NCBI GenBank assembly: GCA_018725345.1
Contig: QLUI01000125.1
Coordinates: forward strand, 1 to 5,969
Source: Bacillota bacterium
GTDB lineage: Bacteria; Bacillota; Dethiobacteria; Dethiobacterales; Dethiobacteraceae
Length of the DNA stretch: 5,969 nt
Direction: 5' to 3'
Shown here: positions 5,762-5,969 of the stretch, piece after piece
Layout: each line of letters begins with the position of its first letter
Position numbering within the stretch: position 1 is the stretch's first letter
Translations under genes and position numbers: made by a program
The notes under the pieces: generated by a model
Seen by the model: only the letters and a program-made list of their open reading frames with translations
What the model was told of the DNA's origin: nothing
Database searches by the model: none

Positions 5762-5969
5762 CTAAAGTTTGTTGCCATGGCGAGGCTTTCTTTTGACCAT
5801 GTTTACTGCTTTTGTGACAGCAGCAACCACGTCCACATAACGCTGAATTTCCAAGATATCGGCCTTAGAAAATGCCTCGCCGCGCTGTGTAACCACATAG
5901 CGGGGCGGCAATTGGTTGAGAGAAAGTGCGGCAATATCCAATCGGCACTGCTCACAGGCACAGTACTCC
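5762..5969 (-). CDS. comFB: ComFB-family protein (C-terminal part; 5' end beyond the window)
   Basis: The last 68 codons of a gene that enters from the right edge. It shows the ComFB family core: a Cys cluster (CACEQC) followed by RLDIAALSLNQLPPRYVVT and then RGEAF, and it ends in a basic tail (MVKRKPRHGNKL). ComFB is a small protein named after the B. subtilis comF competence operon, where its role is unclear; members elsewhere have been reported to bind cyclic dinucleotides. The Cys cluster probably binds zinc. The stop TAG at 5762 directly abuts the -35 box of the pyr promoter, and no terminator is seen between them. The N-terminal part and the start codon are outside the window. Nothing here links it functionally to pyrimidine synthesis. 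Confidence 0.8.
   Translation of the reverse strand, partial: EYCACEQCRLDIAALSLNQLPPRYVVTQRGEAFSKADILEIQRYVDVVAAVTKAVNMVKRKPRHGNKL

Overview
The window carries a compact de novo pyrimidine (UMP) biosynthesis operon, read entirely on the minus strand in the order pyrB-pyrC-pyrK-pyrD-pyrF-pyrE. Gene order, the PyrK/PyrD pair (NAD-linked class 1B dihydroorotate dehydrogenase), the type I dihydroorotase, a ComFB-family neighbour and strong GGAGG ribosome binding sites all point to a member of the Bacillota (Firmicutes), probably clostridial or Negativicutes grade. I cannot name the genus from sequence alone.

Right end (about 5385-5969): the 3' part of a comFB-like gene enters from the right edge and stops at 5762. 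Directly after its stop lies a good sigma-A promoter (CTGACA, 17 bp spacer, TATGAT). The leader that follows holds a short stem-loop (5658-5671) that fits the PyrR binding loop except for one compensated base pair. It also holds a perfect 15-bp tandem duplication that doubles a Shine-Dalgarno sequence, and a small unidentified ORF (5384-5529) that appears frameshifted and whose stop overlaps the pyrB ATG.

Centre (163-5384): six tightly packed genes with gaps of 1-19 nt or overlaps. Together they convert carbamoyl phosphate plus aspartate to UMP: PyrB makes carbamoyl-aspartate, PyrC dihydroorotate, PyrD/PyrK orotate (electrons to NAD+), PyrE OMP and PyrF UMP. carA and carB, which often lie between pyrC and pyrK in related operons, are absent here, as are pyrR and a uracil permease gene. 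All six enzymes are full length with their main catalytic motifs present.

Left end (1-162): no complete gene. Two palindromes follow pyrE. The nearer one (94-120), read in the operon's direction, is followed by a short T run and is the likely operon terminator. The two palindromes together resemble the end of an IS200/IS605-type element, which may have been recruited as the terminator.

The enzymes are conventional. The unusual material is in the pyrB leader and at the left edge. I see no convincing novel multi-gene system.
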